DNA of 64,000 nt. Origin: Mycolicibacterium sp. TY81. Lineage in GTDB: Bacteria > Actinomycetota > Actinomycetes > Mycobacteriales > Mycobacteriaceae. A program made the position numbers and the translations under genes. The notes beneath the pieces were generated by a model that searched no databases, was not told the origin of the DNA, and saw nothing but the letters and a program-made list of their open reading frames with translations. The stretch is taken from assembly GCF_018326285.1 (NCBI RefSeq), contig NZ_AP023362.1, forward strand, positions 4,216,001-4,280,000, in the 5' to 3' direction. Shown piece by piece: positions 45,766-55,109 of this stretch (positions within the stretch are counted from its first letter, which is position 1; each line of letters opens with the position of its first letter).

Positions 45766-46804
45766 TTTCGGAGCACCTGCCCTTCGACGGATCCGCCGGA
45801 CCACCGAACGGCACGATCAGGTCGCTGCCCGCCGGGCCGCTCATCTTGATCTTGACCGAGCAGTAGTAGATGTTGAAGAACGCGCCGTACGCGCCCAGGG
45901 CGTTGAGCCGCAGGTAGTTCTCGGCGAGGTTCTCGATGACGGGGTTCACTTCAGCACGGCGCTCATACATGCGCTGCGCGAACGGGCGGGCGTTCTCGAT
46001 GACGCCCTGCACCGGGCGCCGTGACTTCTGCAGCATCTCGGTCAGGTCGTTCTCGGCCGAGGCCAGCGGGCCGATGGCACCGGCGATCGGGTCGCGTCCC
46101 TCTGCCAGGCCGGTGATCAGCTGCTGGAGCTGGTCGATGCTGGTGTTGAACTGCGACCCCTTGGAGTCGACCGTGGCGAGCACCGTGTTGAGGTTGGTGA
46201 TCGTGTCGCCGATCAGCTGGTCACGGTCGGCCAGGGTCTGGCTGAACGAACCGGTGTTGGACAACAGGTCCGAGAGCGCGCCCCCCTGCCCCTGCAGGGC
46301 CTCGATCATGGCGGCGGTGATTTCGTTGACCTTCTTGCCATCCAGGCCCTTGACGACCGGGCGCAGACCACCGAGCAGGGCGTCGAGGTCGAGCGCCGGC
46401 TGGGTGTTGGCGAGGACGACGGTGCCGCCGGCCGGCAGCTTGCGCAGCTCGCCGGGACCGGAGGTGACCTCCATGTACCGATCGCCGACCAGGTTCTGGT
46501 AGCGGATGACGGCGCGACTCGAGCTGTACAGCTGATAGCGGTCGTTCAGCGTGAACTTGACGTCGACGGTGTTGTCGTTCTTGAGCTTGACGCTCTTGAC
46601 CGAACCAACCTGCACGCCCGCGATGCGGACGTCCTCACCGGCCTTGAGCCGGGACGCGTCGGTGAAGTTGGCGTGATAGGTGTTCGACGAGGCGAACCGG
46701 AACTGGCCGAACACGACGACCAGACCGGCGGCGACCAGCAACATCACGACGGTGAACACCGTGACGTTGATCATTTCGCGCCTGTGTCTCATGGGCGGCC
46801 CCAC
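45758..46804 (-). CDS. mce4B: Mce4B, sterol-import Mce protein
   Basis: This protein of about 348 residues has an anchor helix (INVTVFTVVMLLVAAGLVVVFG), MCE domain (NTYHANFTDASRLKAGEDVRIAGVQVGSVKSVKLKNDNTVDVKFTL), then IRYQNLVGDRYMEVTSGPGE and a helical stem, ending with FNIYYCSVKIKMSGPAGSDLIVPFGGPADPSKGRCSENG, typical of MceB proteins. The start could be GTG 46804 or ATG 46792. It lies 13 bases after mce4A and overlaps mce4C. Confidence 0.93.
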   Translation of the reverse strand: MGPPMRHRREMINVTVFTVVMLLVAAGLVVVFGQFRFASSNTYHANFTDASRLKAGEDVRIAGVQVGSVKSVKLKNDNTVDVKFTLNDRYQLYSSSRAVIRYQNLVGDRYMEVTSGPGELRKLPAGGTVVLANTQPALDLDALLGGLRPVVKGLDGKKVNEITAAMIEALQGQGGALSDLLSNTGSFSQTLADRDQLIGDTITNLNTVLATVDSKGSQFNTSIDQLQQLITGLAEGRDPIAGAIGPLASAENDLTEMLQKSRRPVQGVIENARPFAQRMYERRAEVNPVIENLAENYLRLNALGAYGAFFNIYYCSVKIKMSGPAGSDLIVPFGGPADPSKGRCSENG

Positions 46805-46817
46805 TCACTCGCGGACA

Positions 46818-48020
46818 TCAGAAGCGGTCCCTCTCTGCGTAGGCACCGGAGAACAGGAACTGCAGCGTCGAGGGCGCGTCGAACTGCAACTCGGTGTTCG
46901 GCTGGAACGGGATGTAGGCGTTGTCGGTCACCAGGAACGGCGTGTGGTACCACGAACCGCCGAACTGCTTGGACGGGACGTCCGGAAGGCCACGACAGTT
47001 CGGGCCACCGGAGGCGTTCACCATCGGCAAGCTCTCGGGGTAGGTGTAGTTGGGCGCGCCGGGGAAGAAGTTCGAAGAGACGAACAGGCCCGGCTTGACG
47101 CCACCGAACACGGGGCCGTAGCGGTCCACGGCCTTCGACAAGCCCTGGATGAGGCAGGGAAATTCCGGTGAGTAGTCACCCAGGACCTTGAGCGGGGCCC
47201 GCAGCCGCTGGATGGCGGCGATGTAGTCGTCGGCGGCCGGCGAGATGGTCGCGTAGGCATTGTTGGCGAACCCGGTGGATGCCAGCAGCGCCGCGTTCAG
47301 GTCGTTCTGCTCGTCGGTCAGCGTCTTGCTGACGGTCGGCGCGTTGTCCAAAATCTTGGCCAGGTCGGGCGCGGCGTCACCGTAGATACCGGCGACAGTC
47401 GCGGTGTCCTTGAAGTCCTGCTGCAGGGTCGGCAGCTTGGGGTTGAAGTACTCCAGGTACTTGCTCAGCCCGGCCGCCGCGGCACCGGCGTCGTCGCCGT
47501 GGCCCCGCAGGCCTTCACCGAGCGCGGTCACCGTGGCGTTCAGGTTGACGGGGTCGATCTTGTCGAGCAGGTCGGTCAGGGTCTGGAAGACGGTGTTCAT
47601 CTCCAGCTGGACATCCTTGGCCTGCACCTGCGCGCCGGGACGCATCGATTCCTTCGACGGATGCTCTGGCGGGAGGAACTCGACCGACTTGGCGCCGAAC
47701 ACCGTCGTGCTGCCGAGCCGGACCCGGGCGTTCGACGGGATGTAGCGCATCTGATCGCTCAGGACCGCCAAATTCAGCTTCGCCTGGTCGCCGGCGTACT
47801 CGATCGTCTCGACCTTGCCGACCTGGATGCCGCGGTACTTGACCTTGGCGTCGGGATCCATGACCAGACCGGCGCGGGGCGCCATGACCGAGACGGTGTC
47901 GGTGGGGGTGAAGGCCGCGGTGTACGACAAATAGGTGAACACCACGGCGGCCAGCATGATGCTGATCAGCACCGCTGCCGCGAGCCTCACATGGCTGCGT
48001 TTGGGACCACCGGAGGACAT
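46818..48020 (-). CDS. mce4A: Mce4A, sterol-import Mce protein
   Basis: This 400-residue Mce protein has an anchor helix (LAAAVLISIMLAAVVFTYLSY), the MCE domain (TDTVSVMAPRAGLVMDPDAKVKYRGIQVGKVETIEYAGDQAKLNLAVL), and the helical stem (LEMNTVFQTLTDLLDKIDPVNLNATVTALGEGLRGHGDDAG). The C-terminal part has GLFVSSNFFPGAPNYTYPESLPMVNASGGPNCRGLPD, usual for MceA. Short spacing to yrbE4B (12 bases) and to mce4B (13 bases) shows a single operon. Confidence 0.94.
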   Translation of the reverse strand: MSSGGPKRSHVRLAAAVLISIMLAAVVFTYLSYTAAFTPTDTVSVMAPRAGLVMDPDAKVKYRGIQVGKVETIEYAGDQAKLNLAVLSDQMRYIPSNARVRLGSTTVFGAKSVEFLPPEHPSKESMRPGAQVQAKDVQLEMNTVFQTLTDLLDKIDPVNLNATVTALGEGLRGHGDDAGAAAAGLSKYLEYFNPKLPTLQQDFKDTATVAGIYGDAAPDLAKILDNAPTVSKTLTDEQNDLNAALLASTGFANNAYATISPAADDYIAAIQRLRAPLKVLGDYSPEFPCLIQGLSKAVDRYGPVFGGVKPGLFVSSNFFPGAPNYTYPESLPMVNASGGPNCRGLPDVPSKQFGGSWYHTPFLVTDNAYIPFQPNTELQFDAPSTLQFLFSGAYAERDRF

Positions 48021-48032
48021 CGTCTACGCCCC

Positions 48033-48875
48033 CTATCCGGAGAGGTTGAAGTTGCCGGACGCGCCGTACACGGCCAGGGAGATGAGCAGGACGATGGTGA
48101 CGACCACGATCAGCGAGGTCCGCACGGCCTGACCGACCGCGATACCCACGCCGACGGGTCCGCCGCTGGCGTTGTAGCCGTAGTAGGTGTGCACCAACAT
48201 GACCGCGACGGACATGACGATGGCCTGCAGGAATGACCACAACAGGTCGGTGGGCACCATGAAGGTGCTGAAGTAGTGGTCGTACAGACCGGCCGACTGG
48301 CCGTTGATGTACACCGTGGTGGCCCGGGCCGCGAAGAATGACGCCAGGACGGCCAGCGCGTACAGCGGGATGACGGCGATCAGACCCGCGATGATGCGCG
48401 TGGACACCAGGTAGGACACCGAGTGCACGGCCATCGATTCGACGGCGTCGATCTCCTCGGCCACGCGCATGGCGCCCAGCTGCGCGGTACAGCCGGCGCC
48501 GATGGTGGCGGCCAGCGCGATACCGGCGATGATCGGCGCGACGATGCGGACGTTGAGGAACGCGGACAGGAAGCCTGTCAGCGCCTCGATACCGATGTTG
48601 CCCAGCGAGGAGTAGCCCTGGACGGCGATGACGCCACCGGAGGCCAGCGTCATGAACGCCGCGACGCCGACGGTGCCGCCGATCATCACCAGCGCGCCGG
48701 TGCCCATGGTCATCTCGGCGATGAGCCGGATGGTCTCGCGGCGGTAGCGCGTCAGCGCGTTGGGGATGTAGCGGAAGGATTCCCCGTAGAACAGCGCCTG
48801 CTCACCGATGCCGTCGAAGACGCCGGGCACAGCCCGGAACAATCGTTTGAAACGGAGGGTTGCGTCGTAACTCAT
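48033..48875 (-). CDS. yrbE4B: YrbE4B, Mce permease subunit
   Basis: This 280-residue MlaE-type permease subunit has about five membrane helices. Family marks are FTRYRRETIRLIAEM-like YRRETIRLIAEMTMGTGALVMIGGTVGVAAFM, and the coupling loop GCTAQLGAMRVAEEIDAVESM, including the EExDA motif that contacts the MceG ATPase. With YrbE4A it forms the inner-membrane channel of the sterol importer. It begins seven bases after the yrbE4A stop. Confidence 0.94.
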   Translation of the reverse strand: MSYDATLRFKRLFRAVPGVFDGIGEQALFYGESFRYIPNALTRYRRETIRLIAEMTMGTGALVMIGGTVGVAAFMTLASGGVIAVQGYSSLGNIGIEALTGFLSAFLNVRIVAPIIAGIALAATIGAGCTAQLGAMRVAEEIDAVESMAVHSVSYLVSTRIIAGLIAVIPLYALAVLASFFAARATTVYINGQSAGLYDHYFSTFMVPTDLLWSFLQAIVMSVAVMLVHTYYGYNASGGPVGVGIAVGQAVRTSLIVVVTIVLLISLAVYGASGNFNLSG

Positions 48876-48882
48876 GGCCGAA

Positions 48883-49647
48883 TCACCTCACCAGTACTCG
48901 GACGCCGATGGCGGTCATGATCACGTTGATGACGAACAGACAGATGAAGGCGTAGACCACGGTCTCGTTCACCGCGATGCCAACGCCCTTGGGGCCACCC
49001 TTGACGGTGAGGCCGCGGTAGCAGCCGACCATGCCGGCCAGCAGGCCGAACAGCACGGCCTTGATCTCGGCGAGCATCAGCTCGCCCAGGCCGGTCAGCA
49101 CCGTCAGGCCGTTGATGAACGAACCCGGGTTGACGCCCTGCAGGAAGACGGAGAAGACGTAGCCGCCCGAGATGCCGATGGCGCACACCAGGTTGTTCAG
49201 CAGCACCGCGACAAAGGTCGACGCGAGAACGCGGGGCACGACCAGCCGCTGGATCGGGTCGATGCCGAGCACGCGCATCGCGTCGATCTCTTCGCGGATG
49301 GTGCGGGCACCAAGGTCGGCGCAGATTGCGGTGGCGCCGGCGCCGGCGACCACCAGCACCGTGACGACGGGGCCCAGCTGGGTGACCGTGCCGAATGCGG
49401 TACCGGCGCCGGAGAGGTCGGCGGCGCCGATCTCACGCAGCAGGATGTTCAGCGTGAAGGCGACCAGCACGGTGAACGGAATGGCGACGAGCAGGGTCGG
49501 CACGAGCGATACGCGGGCGATCATCCAGGTTTGTTCGAAGAACTCCCGGAATTGAAAAGGGCGACGCCACATCTTTGTGAATGTGTCGAGGGCCATTTCG
49601 AAGAACCCGCCGACGGCCCGGGCCGGAGCCGCAAGCTGTTCGATCAA
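48883..49647 (-). CDS. yrbE4A: YrbE4A, Mce permease subunit
   Basis: This 254-residue MlaE-type permease subunit carries the loop ICADLGARTIREEIDAMRVLGIDPIQRLVVPR, with the EExDA coupling motif, and about five membrane helices. It is the first gene of the mce4 operon. The start is a TTG (IEQLAAPARAVGG) with GGAG eleven bases upstream; no better in-frame start is visible. A KstR-type operator lies about 120 bases upstream, consistent with induction by sterol. Confidence 0.92.
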   Translation of the reverse strand: MIEQLAAPARAVGGFFEMALDTFTKMWRRPFQFREFFEQTWMIARVSLVPTLLVAIPFTVLVAFTLNILLREIGAADLSGAGTAFGTVTQLGPVVTVLVVAGAGATAICADLGARTIREEIDAMRVLGIDPIQRLVVPRVLASTFVAVLLNNLVCAIGISGGYVFSVFLQGVNPGSFINGLTVLTGLGELMLAEIKAVLFGLLAGMVGCYRGLTVKGGPKGVGIAVNETVVYAFICLFVINVIMTAIGVRVLVR

Positions 49648-49760
49648 CCTTCGACTCCATTCTCGGTGCGGGCTGAGCAGTCACGGCGAAGAGTGGGGTT
49701 TCCCTCTTCCACAGCGGCCTGATCACCACGTTGTAATGCATGGCTCTTGTGAGCCGGCTC

Positions 49761-49782
49761 ATAGTAGCTAGAACATGTTCGC
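49761..49782 (-). promoter_or_regulatory. KstR box and -10 element before yrbE4A
   Basis: TAGAACATGTTCGC (49769-49782) fits seven of the eight fixed positions of the KstR operator TnnAACnnGTTnnA as I remember it. On the minus strand TACTAT (49766-49761) follows at once and could be the -10 hexamer, so the repressor would cover the promoter. Confidence 0.75.
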
Positions 49783-49878
49783 AGTGGCAAAAGAACAGCA
49801 AAATCACTGGGAAACGACATATAATCGCAGCTCAGGATATATTTTGACGTTGCCGCCACTGTAACAAGTTCTCGTGCC

Positions 49879-49903
49879 GACGCGGCGCTTTCGACGCCGC
49901 GTC
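49879..49903 (-). terminator. Hairpin terminator after hsd4A
   Basis: GACGCGGCG (49879-49887) pairs perfectly with CGCCGCGTC (49895-49903) around a seven-base loop, 19 bases beyond the hsd4A stop on the minus strand. It would separate the fdxD-hsd4A transcript from the mce4 operon promoter. Confidence 0.7.
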
Positions 49904-49922
49904 AGCACTCGATCCGGGACGT

Positions 49923-50840
49923 TCAGTCCCTCGACTCCATCAGGGCAGTCGCCGAGAAATTCCGCTCCGGATCGCGGTCAGCAAAATATCCGCGCAACGT
50001 GGCACTCAGTTGTGTCATGTCCCACTCAGCGGACGACGCTGTGAAGTGGCTCTCCACGGTCGGGGCTGCTACCAGGGTCACAGTCGGACCATAAACGATG
50101 AAGAGCTGGCCATTCACGTTTTCCGACGCGGGCGAGGAAAGGAAACGCACCAATTTCACAACGTGTTCCGGCGACAGCGGGTCGACCTCTCCTTCACCAG
50201 GAGCCGCACCGAACACATCTGCCGTCATCGCGGTGCGCGCCCGCGGTGCGATCGCATTGGCGCGGACGCCGTAGCGCTCCAGACCGCGGGCCGCGGTCAG
50301 GGTCAGCGCCGTGATGCCGGCCTTGGCGGCGCCGTAGTTCGCCTGCCCCACCGGACCGGCGAGGCCGGCCTCGGACGACGTGTTGACGATCCGGCCGTAC
50401 ACCTTGCCGTCGGCCGACTCCTTGGCCTTGGCGCGCCAGTAGGTCGCGGCGTTGCGGGTCAGCAGGAAGTGGCCGCGGAGGTGGACCGCGATGACCGCGT
50501 CCCAGTCCTCGTCGGTCATGTTGAACAGCATCTTGTCGCGGGTGATGCCGGCGTTGTTCACGACGATGTTCAGCCCGCCCAGGCTGTCCGCGGTGGCGAC
50601 CAGTTCGTCGGCGGTGCTGCGGGCGCTGATATCCCCGGCCACCGCAATGCCTTTGGAGCCGGCGGCCTCGATCTCGGCGAGCACGTCCGACTTGTCCAGT
50701 GCGCCGGCCATGTCGTTCACCACGACGGTGGCGCCGGCCTGCGCCAGGCCGATGGCCTCGGCGCGGCCCAGTCCCGCGGCGGCACCGGTGACCACGGCCA
50801 CCTTGCCGGAGAGGTCGGTGGAGTCCAGTTCGCTAGTCAA
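49923..50840 (-). CDS. hsd4A: Steroid dehydrogenase, SDR family (Hsd4A/Rv3502c-like)
   Basis: This 305-residue SDR has AVVTGAAAGLGRAEAIGLAQAG (cofactor loop), NNAGITRDKMLF, catalytic Ser in IVNTSSEAGLAGP and the active-site YGAAKAGITAL. A further C-terminal domain of about 60 residues (ENVNGQLFIVYGPTVTLVAAPTVESHF...) is typical of this subgroup. Homologues act as beta-hydroxyacyl-CoA dehydrogenase/17-beta-hydroxysteroid dehydrogenase in sterol side-chain breakdown. The start is TTG (TSELDSTDLSGKVAVV), matching the M. tuberculosis N-terminus. It lies 13 bases after fdxD. Confidence 0.88.
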   Translation of the reverse strand: MTSELDSTDLSGKVAVVTGAAAGLGRAEAIGLAQAGATVVVNDMAGALDKSDVLAEIEAAGSKGIAVAGDISARSTADELVATADSLGGLNIVVNNAGITRDKMLFNMTDEDWDAVIAVHLRGHFLLTRNAATYWRAKAKESADGKVYGRIVNTSSEAGLAGPVGQANYGAAKAGITALTLTAARGLERYGVRANAIAPRARTAMTADVFGAAPGEGEVDPLSPEHVVKLVRFLSSPASENVNGQLFIVYGPTVTLVAAPTVESHFTASSAEWDMTQLSATLRGYFADRDPERNFSATALMESRD

Positions 50841-50853
50841 TTTATGAATACCT

Positions 50854-51045
50854 CTAGTCTTTGCGGAGAAGGGCGGCGCGGGGGCATTCCGCGATGGACT
50901 GCTCGGCCAGTTCTACCTGGTCGGCAGGCACCGGATCGGCCTTGACTACTGCATAGTCGTTGTCGTCGAGATCGAAAAGGTCCGGCGCAATTCCCACGCA
51001 AACCGCGTTTCCTTCACAGCGATCGTGATCAACTTCAACCCGCAT
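50854..51045 (-). CDS. fdxD: Ferredoxin FdxD, [3Fe-4S]-type
   Basis: This 63-residue ferredoxin starts MRVEVDHDRCEGNAVCVGIAPDLFDLDD and ends ECPRAALLRKD. The C-x5-C...CP cysteine pattern is that of single-cluster [3Fe-4S] ferredoxins, which often feed electrons to P450s such as CYP142 or CYP125. ATG 51045 follows AGGAGGGTGTC. It is the first gene of the fdxD-hsd4A transcript, with a KstR box about 95 bases upstream that is shared with fadE26. Confidence 0.92.
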   Translation of the reverse strand: MRVEVDHDRCEGNAVCVGIAPDLFDLDDNDYAVVKADPVPADQVELAEQSIAECPRAALLRKD

Positions 51046-51136
51046 GACACCCTCCTGAGAGCCCGGATTTCGACGGTGAGGCCAACATAACGACCCCGCC
51101 ATGGCGATGCCAGTGTGGCACGCTCTGGACCCCAAG

Positions 51137-51155
51137 ACTAGAACGTGTTACAAGT
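51137..51155. promoter_or_regulatory. KstR box between fdxD and fadE26
   Basis: TAGAACGTGTTACA (51139-51152) matches all eight fixed positions of the KstR operator. It is placed between divergent transcripts (fdxD-hsd4A and fadE26-fadE27-fadD17) and could repress both until steroid-CoA releases the repressor. Confidence 0.85.
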
Positions 51156-51246
51156 TTGAATAGGCACGGGTCGATGAAAGCGGCCCCAGCAACGTGACAA
51201 ACGGACCAGAGACCTACCCCAATTCAACTGATAAAGGATGAGTTCG

Positions 51247-52428
51247 ATGCGGATCGGCTACACGCCCGAGCAGGAGGAGCTGCGGCGCGAACTGCGCTCG
51301 TACTTCACCAAGCTCATGACCCCGGAGCGCGCCGAGGCGCTGGCGTCCAACGACGGCGAGATGGGACGCGGCAACGTCTACCGCGAGACCGTCGAGCAGA
51401 TGGGCAAGGACGGCTGGCTGACGCTGAGCTGGCCCAAGGAGTACGGGGGCCAGGCCCGCCCGCCGATGGACGGCCTGATCTTCAACGACGAGGCCGCCAT
51501 CGCCAACGTCCCGGTGCCGTTCCTGACCATCAACTCCGTGGCACCGACGATCATGCACTTCGGCACCGAGGAGCAGAAGAAGTTCTTCCTGCCCAAGATC
51601 GCCGCGGGCCAGCTGCACTTCTCCATCGGCTACTCCGAGCCCGGCGCCGGCACCGACCTGGCGTCGCTGCGCACCACCGCGGTCCGCGACGGTGACGATT
51701 ACGTCATCAACGGCCAGAAGATGTGGACGTCGCTGATCGCCTACGCCGACTACGTCTGGCTGGCGGCCCGCACCAACCCCGAGGCCAAGAAGCACCGCGG
51801 CATCTCGATGCTGATCGTGCCGACCACCGCCGAGGGCTTCTCCTGGACGCCGGTGCACACCATGTCCGGTGTGGACACCAGTGCCACCTACTACCAGGAC
51901 GTCCGGGTCCCGACCTCCAGCCTGGTCGGCGAAGAGCACGGCGGCTGGAAGCTGGTCACCAACCAGCTCAACCACGAGCGCGTGGCCCTGGTGTCGGCGC
52001 AGCCGATCTTCGTCGCACTGGACGGGGTTCGGGAATGGGCCCAGAACACCAAGGACCACCACGGCAAGCGCCTCATCGACTCCGAGTGGGTGCAGCTGAA
52101 CCTGGCCCGGGTGCATGCCAAGGCCGAAGTGCTGAAGCTGATCAACTGGGAGCTGGCCTCGGCCACCGACTCCGCGCCCTCCCCCGCCGACGCATCGGCG
52201 GCCAAGGTCTACGGCACCGAGCTGGCCACCGAGGCCTACCGGCTGCTGATGGAGGTGCTCGGCACCTCGGCGACCCTGCGCCGCGACACCCCGGGTGCGC
52301 TGCTGCGTGGCCGGATCGAGCGCTGGCACCGGTCCTGCCTGATCCTGACCTTCGGCGGCGGCACCAACGAGATTCAGCGCGACATCATCGGCATGGTGGC
52401 TCTTGGCCTGCCCCGAGTGAACCGGTAA
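51247..52428 (+). CDS. fadE26: Acyl-CoA dehydrogenase FadE26 (ChsE4-type subunit)
   Basis: This is an acyl-CoA dehydrogenase of about 393 residues. The FAD-binding and substrate regions are visible: FSIGYSEPGAGTDLASLRT, INGQKMWTSLIAYADYVWL and the C-terminal LTFGGGTNEIQRDIIGMVALG. In M. tuberculosis FadE26 pairs with FadE27 (ChsE4-ChsE5) as a heterotetramer oxidising steroid side-chain CoA thioesters. ATG 51247 (MRIGYTPEQEELRRELRSYF) was preferred over ATG 51238 because the AAAGGATGAG upstream can then serve as ribosome-binding site. Confidence 0.93.
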   Translation: MRIGYTPEQEELRRELRSYFTKLMTPERAEALASNDGEMGRGNVYRETVEQMGKDGWLTLSWPKEYGGQARPPMDGLIFNDEAAIANVPVPFLTINSVAPTIMHFGTEEQKKFFLPKIAAGQLHFSIGYSEPGAGTDLASLRTTAVRDGDDYVINGQKMWTSLIAYADYVWLAARTNPEAKKHRGISMLIVPTTAEGFSWTPVHTMSGVDTSATYYQDVRVPTSSLVGEEHGGWKLVTNQLNHERVALVSAQPIFVALDGVREWAQNTKDHHGKRLIDSEWVQLNLARVHAKAEVLKLINWELASATDSAPSPADASAAKVYGTELATEAYRLLMEVLGTSATLRRDTPGALLRGRIERWHRSCLILTFGGGTNEIQRDIIGMVALGLPRVNR

Positions 52429-52436
52429 GGACTGAC

Positions 52437-53537
52437 ATGGATTTCAAGACAACCGAAGCATCTGAGGACCTCGGCGGCCTGGTCCGGTCCATCACCGAAT
52501 CGGTGGTGACCCCGGAACGGCAGAAGGAGCTGGACAAGCTCGACGAACGGTTCGACCGTGAACTGTGGGACAAGCTGATCGATTCCGACATCCTGTCGAC
52601 CACCGCACCGGAGTCGGTGGGCGGCGGTGGTTTCGGTCCGCTGGAGCAGTCCGCCGTGCTCGTGGCACTGGGCCGTCAGCTCGCGGCGGTGCCGTACCTC
52701 GAGTCGACCATCCTGGCCGCCGGTGCCATCGCCGAATTCGGTTCGGCCGAGCTGCAATCCGAGTGGGCCGCCCCGGCGGTCGCCGGCAGCAAGATCGTCG
52801 TGCCGGCGCTCGACGGCGAGATGGGCCAGGGCCCGGTGCAGGCCACCGGCAGCGATGAGACCGGCTACAAGCTCACCGGCACCCGCACCCAGGTCGCCTA
52901 CGGCCCGGTCGCCGATGCCCTCCTGGTGCCGGCCGAAAGCGATTCCGGCGTCAAGGTTTTCCTGGTCGCGGCAGCCGACGCGGGCGTCACCGTCACCTCG
53001 CTCGACACCACCGGACACGGCAGCGTCGCGCACCTGGATCTGCAGGGCGTGACCGTCGCCGCTGACCGCATCGTCGGCGGCGCCGAGGTGCTCGCCTGGC
53101 TGCAGCTGCGGGGTGCCCTGGGCCGCACCGCATTCCAGCTCGGCGTGGTGGAGCGCGCGCTGGAGCTCACCGCGTTGTACGCCCGCGAGCGCGAGCAGTT
53201 CGACCGCCCCATCGGCAGCTTCCAGGCCGTGTCGTCCCGGTTGGCCGACGGCTACATCGACGTCAAGGCGCTGCGCCTGACGCTGACCCAGGCTTCCTGG
53301 CGCGTGGCCGAGGGGCTGCCAGCCGAGGTGGACGTGAACACCGCGGCGTTCTGGGCCGCCGAGGCCGGGCACCGGGTGGCGCACACCGCGGTGCACGTGC
53401 ACGGTGGTGTCGGCATCGACATGGATCACCCGGTGCACCGCTACTTCCTGGCCGCCAAGCAGACCGAGTTCGCGGTCGGCGGGGCCACCGGGCAGCTGCT
53501 GCAGATCGGGCGCGAACTCGCCGAGACGCCCGTCTAG
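52437..53537 (+). CDS. fadE27: Acyl-CoA dehydrogenase FadE27 (ChsE5-type subunit)
   Basis: This 366-residue acyl-CoA dehydrogenase is shorter and more diverged than FadE26, as expected of the partner subunit. Visible are AAPESVGGGGFGPLEQSAVLVALGRQLAAVPYLES, GRTAFQLGVVERALELTALYAREREQFDRPIGSFQAVSSRLAD and HVHGGVGIDMDHPVHRYFLAAK. It starts eight bases after fadE26, which fits co-translation of an obligate heteromer. The two subunits each supply part of the FAD site. Confidence 0.93.
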   Translation: MDFKTTEASEDLGGLVRSITESVVTPERQKELDKLDERFDRELWDKLIDSDILSTTAPESVGGGGFGPLEQSAVLVALGRQLAAVPYLESTILAAGAIAEFGSAELQSEWAAPAVAGSKIVVPALDGEMGQGPVQATGSDETGYKLTGTRTQVAYGPVADALLVPAESDSGVKVFLVAAADAGVTVTSLDTTGHGSVAHLDLQGVTVAADRIVGGAEVLAWLQLRGALGRTAFQLGVVERALELTALYAREREQFDRPIGSFQAVSSRLADGYIDVKALRLTLTQASWRVAEGLPAEVDVNTAAFWAAEAGHRVAHTAVHVHGGVGIDMDHPVHRYFLAAKQTEFAVGGATGQLLQIGRELAETPV

Positions 53538-53546
53538 ATTCGACCG

Positions 53547-55109
53547 ATGTCCTCCCGGCCCACCGTCAGCGATCTGCTGCGCCCGCTCCTCGACGTCACC
53601 GACCGCGGGTTGTACGACTGCACAACGGCGCCGGACGACTCCTCACAAGAAAATGATGGCGGCCCAGCCGGTTTCACCAGCTGGGCCGACCACATCGTCG
53701 CGGGCGCGCAGTTGGCCGCGGCGCTGAAGGCGCGGCTGGACCCGGCCAAACCGCCGCACATCGGTGTGCTGCTGAGCAATACGACGTTCTTCTCGTCGCT
53801 GCTGGTGGCCGCCGCGCTGGCGGGGCTGGTTCCGGTCGGCCTCAACCCGACCCGCCGCGGCGCGGCGCTGGTCGGCGACGCCGAGCGCTCCGACTGCCAG
53901 TTGGTGCTCGCCGACAATCCCGACCTGGTCCCGGCCGGTCTGGAGGCCGCGGGCATCGACGTCATCGACGTCGAATCCGCTTCGTGGGCAACCGAACTCG
54001 CCGGATTCGCCGGCACCCCGGTGCACTTCGCCGACGTCGATCCCGACGACCTGTTCATGCTGATCTTCACCTCGGGCACCAGCGGTGACCCGAAGGCCGT
54101 CCGGGTCACCCACGACAAGGTGGCGTTCCCGGGCCAGATGCTGGCCGACCGCTTCGGCCTCGGGCGCGACGACACGTTCTACCTGGCCATGCCGCTGTTC
54201 CACTCCAACGCCGTCATGGCCGGCTGGGCCGTGGCGCTCGCCGCGCAGGGGTCGATTGCGTTGCGCCGCAAGTTCTCTGCCTCCGGATTCCTGACGGATG
54301 TGCGGCGCTACGGCGCCACCTACGCCAACTACGTCGGCAAGCCGCTGTCGTACATCCTGGCCACCCCGGCCCAGCCGGACGACGCCGACAATCCGCTGAA
54401 GTTCATGTACGGCAACGAGGGTGCCCCACGCGACCTGAACCGGTTCGCACAGCGCTTCGGTGTCATCGTCGTCGACGGTTTCGGCTCCACCGAGGGTGGT
54501 GTCGCGATCGCCCGCACCCCGGACACCCCGGCCGGCGCGCTGGGACCGCTGACCGACGAGGTGGCCATCGTCGACGTGGAGACCAGCCTGCCGTGCCCGC
54601 CGGGCGTCGTCGGCGAAATCGTGAACCCGACCGGCCGGGGCTGGTTCCGCGGCTACTACAACAACGACGCGGCCGAGGCCGAACGCATGGTCGGCGGCGT
54701 CTACCACACCGGCGACCTGGCCTACCGGGACGCGGCAGGGTTCATCTATTTCGCTGGGCGCCTTGGCGATTGGATGCGGGTCGACGGCGAGAACCTAGGC
54801 ACCGCACCCATCGAGCAGGTGCTGCTGCGGCACCCTGACGTGGTCGAGGCAGCCGTCTACCCGATACCCGATCCCGCCGTCGGCGACCAGGTGATGTCGG
54901 CACTCGTCCTCCTCGACCACGCGGAGTTCTCCGCGGACGACTTCAGCGCCTTCCTTGCCGCACAGGAGGATCTGGGCCCCAAGCAGTGGCCCCGGTTCGT
55001 CCGCGTCGCCACGACGCTGCCGCGGACCGAGACGTTCAAGGTCATCAAGCGGCAACTGTCGGCCGAGGGTACCGACTGTGCCGACCCGGTTTTCGCGATC
55101 GCCCGCTAG
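53547..55109 (+). CDS. fadD17: Acyl-CoA ligase FadD17 (steroid side-chain)
   Basis: This 520-residue ANL-superfamily ligase has the phosphate loop FTSGTSGDPKAVRVTHDK, the VDGFGSTEGG region and the hinge GRLGDWMRVDGENLG, and ends with the lysine-containing ETFKVIKRQLSAEG. It activates a carboxylate to CoA thioester through an acyl-AMP; in M. tuberculosis FadD17 acts on steroid side-chain acids. It follows fadE27 by nine bases, and its stop overlaps the convergent methyltransferase stop by four bases. Confidence 0.92.
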   Translation: MSSRPTVSDLLRPLLDVTDRGLYDCTTAPDDSSQENDGGPAGFTSWADHIVAGAQLAAALKARLDPAKPPHIGVLLSNTTFFSSLLVAAALAGLVPVGLNPTRRGAALVGDAERSDCQLVLADNPDLVPAGLEAAGIDVIDVESASWATELAGFAGTPVHFADVDPDDLFMLIFTSGTSGDPKAVRVTHDKVAFPGQMLADRFGLGRDDTFYLAMPLFHSNAVMAGWAVALAAQGSIALRRKFSASGFLTDVRRYGATYANYVGKPLSYILATPAQPDDADNPLKFMYGNEGAPRDLNRFAQRFGVIVVDGFGSTEGGVAIARTPDTPAGALGPLTDEVAIVDVETSLPCPPGVVGEIVNPTGRGWFRGYYNNDAAEAERMVGGVYHTGDLAYRDAAGFIYFAGRLGDWMRVDGENLGTAPIEQVLLRHPDVVEAAVYPIPDPAVGDQVMSALVLLDHAEFSADDFSAFLAAQEDLGPKQWPRFVRVATTLPRTETFKVIKRQLSAEGTDCADPVFAIAR